From positions 1 through 64,000 of the forward strand of contig NZ_SACN01000001.1 in the NCBI RefSeq assembly GCF_004005865.1: a stretch of DNA of 64,000 nt, given 5' to 3'. Shown here piece by piece: positions 18,306-26,358 of the stretch. Under the pieces are notes generated by a model. It did not search any database. It had not been told where the DNA came from and saw only the letters and a list, made by a program, of their open reading frames with translations. Position 1 is the first letter of the stretch; each line of letters begins with the position of its first letter. Origin of the DNA: Sphingomonas crocodyli. Lineage in GTDB: Bacteria; Pseudomonadota; Alphaproteobacteria; Sphingomonadales; Sphingomonadaceae. Position numbers and translations under genes: made by a program.

Positions 18306-18744
18306 ACCTGCGCTGCGGCGCAAGATTGCCCCGAGCTACGCCTGCCTGCCGGGAAACATCCCGACACCTCCAGGAAAAATATTTTCAGGCCGAATGGCGG
18401 AAACACGCCGTTCGTCCGTCTATCCTTATTGAAAGCGTCGCGATGGTGCGTTGCAAACGCGCAACACCATTGCATCGTTTTCCGCGATGCTCGATTTCCT
18501 GACACGAATGATGATTGCTGATCAGGAAATTTTTAATAGTCTCCAACGCAATGACCGGGGGAGAATGATTCGAGCAAGCGGGCGGGTGAAATTGCAAGAG
18601 GCATGGCAGGTAAGGCGCCCCTAGTCGCTTTATCTGTTGGGGGAGCATTGCGACTTTTACCGAGCCACTTCCGAGCCATATCTTCCTGACAGAGTCACTG
18701 TTGGGATGGGGAACCTGAAAGAGATTCTCTTTTAGGGGGCTCGA
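18306..18744 (+). promoter_or_regulatory. Upstream region of the TonB-dependent receptor
   Basis: No gene is visible. It is AT-richer than its neighbours. Nine-base arms ATTTCCTGA (18495-18503) and TCAGGAAAT (18533-18541) form an inverted repeat with a 29-base spacer, a possible operator or hairpin. A second palindrome, AAAGAGA-T-TCTCTTT, lies just before the AGGGGG ribosome-binding site of the receptor. The exact promoter could not be fixed. Confidence 0.45.
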
Positions 18745-21435
18745 ATGAAAAGAATACATAGCGTTTCCCTCGCGACGGTCGCGATCGCCAGCCTGTGGGC
18801 CAGCGCCGCGATGGCGCAGTCGGCACCGGCCGAGGACGCGACGACGGCAAGCGACGGCGAAACCATCATCGTCACCGGCACGCGCACGACCGGCTTCAAG
18901 GCGTCGGACAGCCCCGCCCCGATCCAGGTGCTCGGTTCGGACTCGCTCAAGCGCGTCGGCCAGACCGACATGATCCAGACGCTCGCCCAGCAGCTGCCTT
19001 CGGTGCAGGCGCAGGCGTTCGGCAGCGACCAGGCGGCGTTCCACCCGTCGATCAAGCTGCGCGGTCTGAACCCCAACCACACCCTGATCCTGATCGACGG
19101 CAAGCGCCGCCACGGCACCTCGTCGGTCGTCGTCACCGGCGGCCCCTTCGGCGGTAACGCCGCGGCCGACATCAGCCTGATCCCGCAGGACGCGATCGAG
19201 CGCGTCGAAGTGCTGCAGGACGGCGCCGCCGCCCAATACGGCACCGATGCGATCGCGGGCGTCGTCAACTTCATCCTGAAGCATGCCGATCACGGCGGCA
19301 GCGTGAACGTGACCGGCGGCAAATATTTCGACCAGGGCGGCCAGCGCTGGGACGTGATGGGCAATGTCGGCTTCGCACCGTTCGAAGGCGCCTATGTCAA
19401 CGTCACGGCCGAGCGCCAGTTCAAGAATTACAGCTTCCGTGGCGATCTGGATCCGCGCGTAGTCGATACCGGTCAGGCCGGTGCCGCCAACACCGGCGTC
19501 AATGGCGGTCGTTACAACATTGCCCGCTTCGGCAACGCGCTGACCGGCCAGGACAAATATCCCGAGGTCAACCAGATCGCAGGCGACGGCCGGCTCCAGC
19601 TGACCAACGTTTACGCCACCTATGGCTGGGAAATTTCCGACGATATCGAGCTTTACGGTTCGAGCAGCTATTCGAAGAAGATCGGCAAGACCTGGCAGAA
19701 TTATCGCCTGCCGGTCGTCGTGTTCGGCAAGCAGCGCCTGCCCAACAACAACTTCGTCGTCGCGGGCACGAGCGCGGCCTGCCGCAACAATATGACGATC
19801 GCGCTGTGCCCGGAAACCTCGGCCGACATCCCTTATCCCGCCGGCTTCCGCCCGCAGGAAAAGACGGTCGAAACCGATTACTCGGTTCAGGTCGGCGCCA
19901 AGGGTGAAATCAGCGGCACCCGCTGGGACATCACCTCGACCTACGGCAACAACCTGAGCGAAATCTACGTCATCAATTCGGCCAACGCCGCGCTCTATTA
20001 TGACTCGTCGAGCGCGACGTCGAAGGGCTTCTCGCCCACCAACACGCTCAACGGCGAGTTCATCGCGTCGCAGTGGACCAACACGCTCGATCTGAGCCGC
20101 GACTTCGACGTCGGCTTCGCCGAACCGATCACGGTTGCGGCCGGCCTCGAATATCGCCGCGACATGTTCCAGCTCAAGGCCGGTGACGAAGCGTCCTACT
20201 ATACCGGCACCGGCGTGGCGCAGGGCGGCATTCAGTCCTTCTTCGGTTACTCGCCGGCCAATGCCAGCAGGAATACGCGCCGCAACTTCTCGCAATATAT
20301 CGATATCGCGGCAAAGCCCCTCCCCGAGCTGACGCTCGACGGCGCGGTCCGCCACGAACATTATAGCGACTTCGGCGATACCACGATCTTCAAGGCGACC
20401 GGTCGTTACGACATCTCGCCCGCGATCGCGGTCCGCGGCACGGTTTCGACCGGCTTCCGCGCGCCGACGCTGGCTGAGGGCTTCTATTCGGGCATCAACG
20501 TGTCCGTGTCGTCGCTGTCGGGCATCTTCGCGCCCAACTCGCCCGGCGCCGCGGCGCTCGGCATTGCGGGCCTGAAGCCTGAAAAGTCGACCAACTTCTC
20601 GGGCGGCTGGGTGTTCAAGCCGATCGACAAGATGGTGATCACGATCGATGCCTATTCAATCAAGATCAAGGACCGCATCGTCCGTTCGAGCTCGTTCCTC
20701 GGTTACTCGAACAACTGCCGTTTCAACGTCAGCACCGTCTGCACCGCGATCGTTTCGCCTTCGGTCGTCACAGCGCTGCGCAACAACGGCGTTCCGGTCG
20801 ACTCGGTCATCGCGGCCATCGACGGCGGCGCCAGCGGCACCGTGGGCGTCAACGCCTTCGTGAACGGCATCACCAGCCTGACGCGGGGCATCGACTTCCT
20901 GACGACCTACCAGACCGATCTCGACACTTACGGCAAGATCGACTGGTCGTTGGCGGCGAACTACAACGTCACCAAGGTCACGAAGATCAATCCGGCGCCG
21001 GCCAACATCAACCAGCGCCAGACGATCCTCGACGTTTACGCGTCGAACGATCTGACCAACACCACGCCGAAATTCCGTGCGACGGTGGGCGCCTACTGGT
21101 CGATCGGCGATTTCACGATGAACCTGCGTGAAAGCTATTATGGCAACAGCTACGCGATCATCTCGACGCCGACCAATGGTCTTGCGCAAGAAAAGCTGAG
21201 CGCAGGATCCGCATTCATCACCGATCTTGAACTCGGCTACCAGATCCTGGAGCCCATCAAGATCTCGATCGGCGCGAACAACCTGTTCAACAAGTATCCG
21301 AACAAGTATCCGCAGTTCATTCGTGACCAGCAATATGCCCAGAGCTCGACGGCGTACATCACCAAGTACCCGACCTTCTCGCCTTACGGCATCAACGGCG
21401 GCTATTATTACGGCCGCATCTCTTTCAAGTTCTGA
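18745..21435 (+). CDS. TonB-dependent outer membrane receptor
   Basis: An 896-residue receptor. The signal peptide ends about residue 25 (SAAMAQ), a TonB-box-like GETIIVTGTRT follows near 36-46, the plug domain spans about 55-170 (with LRGLNPNHTLILIDGKRRH and VLQDGAAAQYGTDAIAG), and the rest is the 22-strand barrel ending YYYGRISFKF. The substrate is unknown; it is not obviously a siderophore receptor. Position directly before the amine-oxidase module, separated by a terminator, suggests it imports the amine substrate or a related compound. Confidence 0.93.
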   Translation: MKRIHSVSLATVAIASLWASAAMAQSAPAEDATTASDGETIIVTGTRTTGFKASDSPAPIQVLGSDSLKRVGQTDMIQTLAQQLPSVQAQAFGSDQAAFHPSIKLRGLNPNHTLILIDGKRRHGTSSVVVTGGPFGGNAAADISLIPQDAIERVEVLQDGAAAQYGTDAIAGVVNFILKHADHGGSVNVTGGKYFDQGGQRWDVMGNVGFAPFEGAYVNVTAERQFKNYSFRGDLDPRVVDTGQAGAANTGVNGGRYNIARFGNALTGQDKYPEVNQIAGDGRLQLTNVYATYGWEISDDIELYGSSSYSKKIGKTWQNYRLPVVVFGKQRLPNNNFVVAGTSAACRNNMTIALCPETSADIPYPAGFRPQEKTVETDYSVQVGAKGEISGTRWDITSTYGNNLSEIYVINSANAALYYDSSSATSKGFSPTNTLNGEFIASQWTNTLDLSRDFDVGFAEPITVAAGLEYRRDMFQLKAGDEASYYTGTGVAQGGIQSFFGYSPANASRNTRRNFSQYIDIAAKPLPELTLDGAVRHEHYSDFGDTTIFKATGRYDISPAIAVRGTVSTGFRAPTLAEGFYSGINVSVSSLSGIFAPNSPGAAALGIAGLKPEKSTNFSGGWVFKPIDKMVITIDAYSIKIKDRIVRSSSFLGYSNNCRFNVSTVCTAIVSPSVVTALRNNGVPVDSVIAAIDGGASGTVGVNAFVNGITSLTRGIDFLTTYQTDLDTYGKIDWSLAANYNVTKVTKINPAPANINQRQTILDVYASNDLTNTTPKFRATVGAYWSIGDFTMNLRESYYGNSYAIISTPTNGLAQEKLSAGSAFITDLELGYQILEPIKISIGANNLFNKYPNKYPQFIRDQQYAQSSTAYITKYPTFSPYGINGGYYYGRISFKF

Positions 21436-21443
21436 TCGCGTAT

Positions 21444-21488
21444 GAAGGGCCGGGGGCGGTTCGCCGTCCCCGGCCTTTCCTTTTTAAA
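21444..21488 (+). terminator. Terminator of the TonB-dependent receptor
   Basis: Complementary GGCCGGGG-type arms around a TTCG loop are followed by TTTCCTTTTT. It lies nine bases after the receptor stop and separates it from the amine oxidase gene, although read-through is possible. Confidence 0.8.
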
Positions 21489-21540
21489 ACGAAACGATAC
21501 GATCCTCGGGACGGGTCGCTCCAAAAGCGAAGGATGTGGG

Positions 21541-23145
21541 ATGAACGAGCTTGCGAAAGGGGTGGGCGCGGGCGCCTTCACCCGTCGGCATCTTCTGGAA
21601 AGGCTGGCCGCGATGGGCGGCTCGGCGATGCTGCTGGCGGGGATGGACGCGCTGGGCTTCGGCATCGGATCGGCGATGGCGGCTCCGCCCAAGCTCGAAG
21701 GCAAGCCAAAGAAGAACAAGGTGCTGGTGCTCGGCGCCGGCAATGCGGGCCTCGCGGCCGCGTATGAACTCACCCAGGCCGGCTATCAGGTGACGGTCGT
21801 GGAAGCGCGCAGCTTCGCGGGCGGCCGCGCCCAGACGGCGCGCAAGGGCTTCCGCCTGACCGAACTCGGCGGCACCGAACAGGTGTGCGACTATGATGAG
21901 GGGCTGTATCTGAACCACGGCCCGTGGCGCATCCCGTACCACCATCATTCGACGCTGCATTACACCAAGAAGTTCGGCGTGCCGCTGGAGCTGTTCAACA
22001 ACGATAACGACGCCAGCTTCATCTATTTCGAAAAGGGCAAGGGGCCGCTGGCCGGCAAGCCGATCCGCAAGCGCGAGATCGTCGCCGACACGCTCGGCTA
22101 CTCGTCCGAAATCCTCGCCAAGCTGTCGCAGCAGAAGGCGCTCAACACCGAATTGAGCGACGCCGATCGTGAACAGCTGATCGAATTCCTCGTCCACTTC
22201 GGCGCGCTCGACAAGAAGGATCTGAGCTACAAGGGCGTTCCGGGCCGCGGCTTCGTGGTCGATCCGGGCGCGGGCACCAATCCGGGGCCGGGCACGCCGA
22301 CGACGCCCTACAAATTCGCCGACGTCCTCAATTCGGGCCTGTGGCACATGGTGCAGGGCATTTCCGAATGGGATCAGCAGCGCACGATGTTCCAGCCGTT
22401 CAACGGCATGGAGCAGATCCCCAAGGCGATCGCGAAGAACCTGCCCGACGGCATGATCAAGTTTTCGACCGAGGTGCAGCAGATCCGCCAGACGCCCAAA
22501 GGCGTGACCGCGATGGTCAATGGCCCCGCGGGCGCCGAGACCCTGACCGCCGACTGGATGATCTGCACGATCCCGCTGTCGGTGCTCAAGGCGATCGACA
22601 ATGGCCTGTCGCAGCCGTTCAAGGACGCGATGGCCAAGTGCGCCTATGCGCCCGTCGGCAAGATCGGCCTGCAGATGAAGCGCCGCTTCTGGGAAGAGGA
22701 TCACTCGATCTACGGCGGCCACGTCTTCTGCGACAACCCGGACATCAACAATATCGCGCTGCCCTCGACCGGGTGGCAGAGCCAGAAGGGCGTGCTGCTC
22801 GGCTATTATAATTTCGGCCCGAACGCCGCGAAGGTCTCCGCAAAGTCGCCCGCCGATCGCGCGACGATGGCGGTCGATTACGGGCAGAAAGTCTTCCCCG
22901 CCTATAAGGACAGCTACGAGACCAGCTTCTCGGTCGCGTGGCACCGGGTGAAGTACAACCTTGGCGGCTGGGGCATGTGGAGCGACGAGGCGCGCAAGAG
23001 CGCCTATCCGGTGCTGTGCGAACCCGATGGCCGCATCTACCTGGCCGGCGAACATATGAGCTATATCGGCGGCTGGCAGGCGGGCGCGTTCGAAAGCGCG
23101 TGGCAGCAGGTCGAACGGCTCCATGCGCGGGCGATGAAGGGCTGA
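21541..23145 (+). CDS. Tat-exported flavin amine oxidase
   Basis: A 534-residue flavin-dependent amine oxidase. The N-terminus has a twin-arginine signal (TRRHLLERLAAMG, Arg15-Arg16, then a hydrophobic stretch to about 48), predicting folded export to the periplasm. The FAD site is VLVLGAGNAGLAAAYEL (65-70) with Glu89 and GGR at 94-96; the C-terminal flavin contact is YLAGEHMSYIGGWQAGAFES. This fold covers monoamine, amino acid and nicotine oxidases. Followed five bases later by a cytochrome c gene, it may act as a dehydrogenase passing electrons to cytochrome rather than O2 (inference). Substrate unknown. Confidence 0.9.
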   Translation: MNELAKGVGAGAFTRRHLLERLAAMGGSAMLLAGMDALGFGIGSAMAAPPKLEGKPKKNKVLVLGAGNAGLAAAYELTQAGYQVTVVEARSFAGGRAQTARKGFRLTELGGTEQVCDYDEGLYLNHGPWRIPYHHHSTLHYTKKFGVPLELFNNDNDASFIYFEKGKGPLAGKPIRKREIVADTLGYSSEILAKLSQQKALNTELSDADREQLIEFLVHFGALDKKDLSYKGVPGRGFVVDPGAGTNPGPGTPTTPYKFADVLNSGLWHMVQGISEWDQQRTMFQPFNGMEQIPKAIAKNLPDGMIKFSTEVQQIRQTPKGVTAMVNGPAGAETLTADWMICTIPLSVLKAIDNGLSQPFKDAMAKCAYAPVGKIGLQMKRRFWEEDHSIYGGHVFCDNPDINNIALPSTGWQSQKGVLLGYYNFGPNAAKVSAKSPADRATMAVDYGQKVFPAYKDSYETSFSVAWHRVKYNLGGWGMWSDEARKSAYPVLCEPDGRIYLAGEHMSYIGGWQAGAFESAWQQVERLHARAMKG

Positions 23146-23150
23146 CGATC

Positions 23151-23576
23151 ATGCGCAAGTTGATCCTCACCGCCGCGATGACGCTGGCCGGAGTCGCGGC
23201 GGTGGCGCAAACAACCCACGCCCCGACCGTCGCGGCGGAGCCCGATCCCAACCTCGCCCCGGCCAAGGTGTTCAGCGACAATTGCGCCGCCTGCCACCAG
23301 GAAGACGGCAAGGGCATCGAGGGCGCCTTCCCCGCGCTCGCCGGCGACGCCTTCGTGCTGGGCGATCCCAAACAGGCGATCCACGTCGTTCTCGAAGGCC
23401 GCGCCGGCATGCCGACCTTCAAGGCCGACCTGACCGACGCGCAGATCGCCGCCGCGCTCACCCATGTCCGCACCGCCTGGGGCAATGCCGCCGGCGCGGT
23501 GACGCCCGCGATGGTCAAGGCGCAGCGCGATGGCGAAGCGCCCGTCGACACCCAGAAACCGATTTCGGCCCACTAA
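23151..23576 (+). CDS. Secreted class-I cytochrome c
   Basis: A 141-residue protein with a signal peptide (to about residue 29) and one haem-binding motif CAACH at 45-49 (FSDNCAACHQEDGKG). A Met in RAGMPTF (Met87) is a suitable sixth ligand. The fold is that of small mono-haem cytochromes. It is five bases downstream of the amine oxidase, so it is the likely electron acceptor of that enzyme, linking it to the respiratory chain. Confidence 0.92.
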   Translation: MRKLILTAAMTLAGVAAVAQTTHAPTVAAEPDPNLAPAKVFSDNCAACHQEDGKGIEGAFPALAGDAFVLGDPKQAIHVVLEGRAGMPTFKADLTDAQIAAALTHVRTAWGNAAGAVTPAMVKAQRDGEAPVDTQKPISAH

Positions 23577-23602
23577 TCCCCTTCCAACAGGAGACTGCCC
23601 CG

Positions 23603-24103
23603 ATGAAAGCTATCCTCGCTGCCGCTGCCGGCGCCCTTCTCGCCACCGCCGCGCAGGCTGCCCCCGCCCCGATCGAGCGGATCAACCCGCCCGGCCCCGA
23701 CGGCAAGCCGGCGCTGATCCTGAAGGGTGTGATCGTGCCCGCGGGTTACGAGACCTTCTACCTGTCGGGCCAGCTCGCCGATCCGATCGACCCGGCCAAG
23801 CGCACCACGGTCGAGGATTTCGGCGACACCAAGACCCAGACGCTGAGCGTGCTTAAGAAGATCAAGGCGCTGCTGGCCGAGAAGGGCTATGCGATGTCCG
23901 ACGTCGTCAAGATGCAGGCCTTCCTCGCCGCCGACCCCAAGACCGGCAAGATCGACTTCATGGGCTTCAACGACGCGTTCAAGTCGGAGTTCGGTTCGGC
24001 CACCCAGCCGAACACCGTCGCGCGCTCGACCTTCCAGGTCGCGAACCTCGTCCAGCCGATGTTCCTCGTCGAACTCGAAGTGACGGCGGTCAAAGCCAAG
24101 TAA
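23603..24103 (+). CDS. RidA-family protein with signal peptide
   Basis: A 166-residue member of the RidA/YjgF/UK114 family, which hydrolyse reactive enamines and imines. A signal peptide (about 1-20, AAQAA) places it in the periplasm, unlike the usual cytosolic RidA. The family Arg is present at Arg141 (VARSTFQVANL) and the conserved Glu at Glu158 (VELEV). GGAG precedes the start. In this operon it would hydrolyse the imine made by the amine oxidase; this is inference from neighbourhood and family chemistry. Confidence 0.88.
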   Translation: MKAILAAAAGALLATAAQAAPAPIERINPPGPDGKPALILKGVIVPAGYETFYLSGQLADPIDPAKRTTVEDFGDTKTQTLSVLKKIKALLAEKGYAMSDVVKMQAFLAADPKTGKIDFMGFNDAFKSEFGSATQPNTVARSTFQVANLVQPMFLVELEVTAVKAK

Positions 24104-24121
24104 TCTCGTTTCGGGAAGGAC

Positions 24122-24159
24122 GGGGCGTCGCCGGGCAACCGGCGGCGCCCTTTTCTTTT
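24122..24159 (+). terminator. Terminator of the amine oxidase module
   Basis: GGGCGTCGCCGG and CCGGCGGCGCCC arms enclose a GCAA loop and are followed by TTTTCTTTTC. It closes the amine oxidase / cytochrome c / RidA operon. Confidence 0.88.
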
Positions 24160-24169
24160 CTTGGAGAGA

Positions 24170-24295
24170 TCCTCCCCCGGAGGGGGAGGTGGCAGACCGC
24201 AGGTCTGACGGAGGGGTATTGGCCGGCAGCGGATCGCCCAGCCTCAAATACCCCTCCACCGCTTCGCGGTCCCCCTCCCCCTCCGGGGGAGGACT
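24170..24295. repeat. Family A repeat, copy 1
   Basis: A 126-base element with a TCCTCCCCC...GGGGGAGG hairpin at each end and inner GGAGGGG/CCCCTCC arms around a variable centre. Seven other full copies are in this window. Confidence 0.9.
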
Positions 24296-24404
24296 TTGGA
24301 GCGCAACTCTCGATTCTCGCCGAGCGGTTCTGCGCACATGCCGATTGGCGCGCCGCCCCGCCGATGGGACAGCGTCCGTCGACAAGACGGACGGGAGAGC
24401 GGCA

Positions 24405-25154
24405 ATGACGATGGGTTTCGGCCTTGAGGGGCGGATCGCGCTGATCACGGGGGCGGGCAGCGGGATCGGCTATACGCTGGCGCATGGCCTGGCGCGGGCG
24501 GGCTGCGTCGTCGCGCTGACCGACATGGACGGCGATCTGGCCGCCAAGGCCGCCGAGACGATCGCGGGTGAGACGGGCGGGAAGATGATCGGCCTTGCCC
24601 TCGACGTGTCCGACGATGAGGCGATCGAACGGGTCGTGCCCGAGGTCGCAGACCGGCTGGGCGGGATCGGCATCCTCGTCAACAATGCGGGGTTGGCGCG
24701 CGGGCGCTGGCAGCATCTGTCGGACCTGACGAGCGACGAATGGCGCCGCATCCTGCACGTCAATGTCGGCTCGCTCGCGCGGATGGCGCATGTCTGCCGC
24801 TCCTATCTGAAGGCGAGCGGGCACGGCGTGATCATCAACCAGTCGTCCAATTCGGCCTATTTCAAGCTCGACAGCAGCTATGCGGTCTCGAAGCTGGCGG
24901 TCGCGGGGCTGACGATCGGGCTGGCCGAGGAGTTCGTGGGCGACAATATCCGCGTCAACGGCATCGCGCCGGGGATGATGACCGGCCGCGTGCCGCAGCC
25001 GATCATCGACATGGTGCTGAGCAAGCAGGTTCTCCAGCGACGCGGCCAGCCCGAGGATCTGGTGGGCGCGTTGCTCTATCTGTGTTCGGACGTGTCGTCC
25101 TTCATGCTGGGGCAGACCCTGCTGGTGGATGGCGGCGCGGCGCTCAGGATCTAA
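24405..25154 (+). CDS. SDR family oxidoreductase
   Basis: A 249-residue classical short-chain dehydrogenase. The cofactor motif TGAGSGIG is at 15-22, NNAG at 93-96, and the catalytic Ser147/148, Tyr159 and Lys163 (SYAVSKLAV) are present. Asp40 after the second strand (ALTDMDG) favours NAD(H). Substrate unknown. It sits behind the amine oxidase operon but is separated by a terminator and repeat A, so a shared pathway is only possible. Confidence 0.92.
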   Translation: MTMGFGLEGRIALITGAGSGIGYTLAHGLARAGCVVALTDMDGDLAAKAAETIAGETGGKMIGLALDVSDDEAIERVVPEVADRLGGIGILVNNAGLARGRWQHLSDLTSDEWRRILHVNVGSLARMAHVCRSYLKASGHGVIINQSSNSAYFKLDSSYAVSKLAVAGLTIGLAEEFVGDNIRVNGIAPGMMTGRVPQPIIDMVLSKQVLQRRGQPEDLVGALLYLCSDVSSFMLGQTLLVDGGAALRI

Positions 25155-25163
25155 CGCCCACAC

Positions 25164-25256
25164 CGTCACCCCGGGCTTGACCCGGGGTCAAGCTGCCTTT
25201 GGCTACGTTGAAGTGGAAGAAAAGAAGCGGGACCCCGGGTCAGGCCCGGGGTGACG
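25164..25256. repeat. Family D palindromic repeat
   Basis: A 93-base inverted repeat with CGTCACCCCGGGC at the left and GCCCGGGGTGACG at the right. The centre is AT-richer. It follows the SDR gene and may terminate its transcript. Confidence 0.85.
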
Positions 25257-25692
25257 AAGGTATATAGACGGAGTCCGACTCCGAAATCAGGACAGGAACC
25301 GGTCGGCGCGTCCTTCCGCGGGCATCCGGGAAGTGGTCGTCATGTTCTTTGGCCGGCATAGGGGTCCGGGGGCGGAGCGAACTCCGCGTGCGGAATCGAA
25401 AGCCACGCAAGCGCAGCTTCCCCGAACGGTTGAGGCGTCGTGCCGGCGTTCCGATCGGGGCTACCCGGGATGCGGTCTCTGACGTCCGCAGTGGATCGGC
25501 CCTGTCTTCTCGTCATGCCGGACGATGCCGCCGTCGGCGGACAGTCCCTCTATCTTGCCGGCCGGGTGTTGAGCGAAGCTTCGGCTTGGACCGGATGACT
25601 TCGCGCCGACCGTTGGCCCGGTGCGGAGCAAGCGCTTTGCCCCGGGCCGGTCCTGCGCTCCCGCCGCTGATCGGACGACGAGAATGGATCAG
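25257..25692 (-). ncRNA. Possible SOS-controlled transcript of unknown nature
   Basis: A gene-less stretch lying directly downstream of the leftward promoter at 25693-25721. The longest plausible leftward reading frame is 58 codons (25516 to 25340), but it uses rare AGA codons and has weak third-position GC bias, so coding is doubtful. A short hairpin (CGGAG / CTCCG, about 25269-25284) followed by TCTATATA could end the transcript. No known RNA family was recognised; a small protein or a decayed gene are the alternatives. Confidence 0.35.
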
Positions 25693-25721
25693 TGAATAAC
25701 CCAATTGGTTCTTTTTGTCAA
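25693..25721 (-). promoter_or_regulatory. Leftward sigma-70-type promoter
   Basis: On the minus strand a perfect TTGACA (25721-25716) is followed after 17 bases by TATTCA (25698-25693). It points away from the L,D-transpeptidase gene into a stretch without a recognised gene. A LexA-like box lies just upstream. Confidence 0.6.
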
Positions 25722-25726
25722 GATAT

Positions 25727-25741
25727 GTTCTTCACATGTTC
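25727..25741. promoter_or_regulatory. LexA-like SOS box (GTTC-N7-GTTC)
   Basis: GTTC-TTCACAT-GTTC matches the direct-repeat LexA operator known from alphaproteobacteria. It abuts the stop codon of the L,D-transpeptidase gene and lies six bases upstream of the -35 element of the leftward promoter. Confidence 0.6.
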
Positions 25742-26254
25742 TCAACGGATCGCGAAGACAGCCCCCTGCGCGAGCATCGGCAGGATGCGCAGCAATTCGC
25801 CCTTGTCGATCGCGACACAGCCAGCGGTGCTGCGCTCCTCGAAACAGTGGAGGAAGATTGCGCTGCCCAGACCGGGAACAGGCGGGGCGTCGTTGTGGCC
25901 GAGGATGACGATGACGTCATAGAGGCCGTCGTCGCGCTCCAGATGCTCGGCCGAGTAAGCGTGGGGATGGCGGACGGGGCGGTTATAGGCGGGATCGTCG
26001 GTGCCGTCGGACCAGCCGTCGCCGGGGCGGATCCAGCGCCACGGCAGGCGCAGCCCCGGCGGGGGCGCGGCGCGGCCGGGGCGGAAGAGGACGCAGCGGA
26101 TCGGCCAGTCGCCCAGCGGGGTGCAGCCATCGCCTTCACGCTTCGCCTCCCCCGCGCAGGCGCCCGAGCGGCCGATCGTGCAGGGGATGACGCGGCCGTC
26201 GGGTGCGGTGAGGGTGAGCGCCGCCGTGTCGACCTGAAGTGTTGCCACCGACAT
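25742..26254 (-). CDS. L,D-transpeptidase (YkuD domain) family protein
   Basis: A 170-residue YkuD-type protein. The catalytic signature is FLHCFEERSTAGCVAI with Cys146 and an upstream His (His120 in ILGHND or His136). No signal peptide is visible from this start, so it may be a short form or an intracellular L,D-transpeptidase-like protein; family members cross-link peptidoglycan or tether lipoproteins. It precedes repeat G, which separates it from ribA. Start MSVATLQ chosen; the longer in-frame opening to 26785 runs antisense to nothing useful and covers ribA. Confidence 0.85.
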   Translation of the reverse strand: MSVATLQVDTAALTLTAPDGRVIPCTIGRSGACAGEAKREGDGCTPLGDWPIRCVLFRPGRAAPPPGLRLPWRWIRPGDGWSDGTDDPAYNRPVRHPHAYSAEHLERDDGLYDVIVILGHNDAPPVPGLGSAIFLHCFEERSTAGCVAIDKGELLRILPMLAQGAVFAIR

Positions 26255-26260
26255 TCCCCC

Positions 26261-26355
26261 TCGTCGCTCCAGCGAAGGCTGGAGCCTATCGCTCTCATCC
26301 CATACGGCACCGGCCGCGAAAACAGAGATAGGCCCCAGCCTTCGCTGGGGCGACG
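26261..26355. repeat. Family G palindromic repeat
   Basis: A 95-base element with CGTCGCTCCAGCGAAGGCTG-type left arm and GCTGGGGCGACG at the right end. It lies between the 3' end of ribA and the L,D-transpeptidase start. Confidence 0.8.
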
Positions 26356-26358
26356 GGA

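Noticed and set aside
25349..25699. 116-codon rightward frame in the gene-poor stretch
   Set aside because: Composition is Arg/Ser/Pro rich, no ribosome-binding site, and the only good promoter there points the other way.
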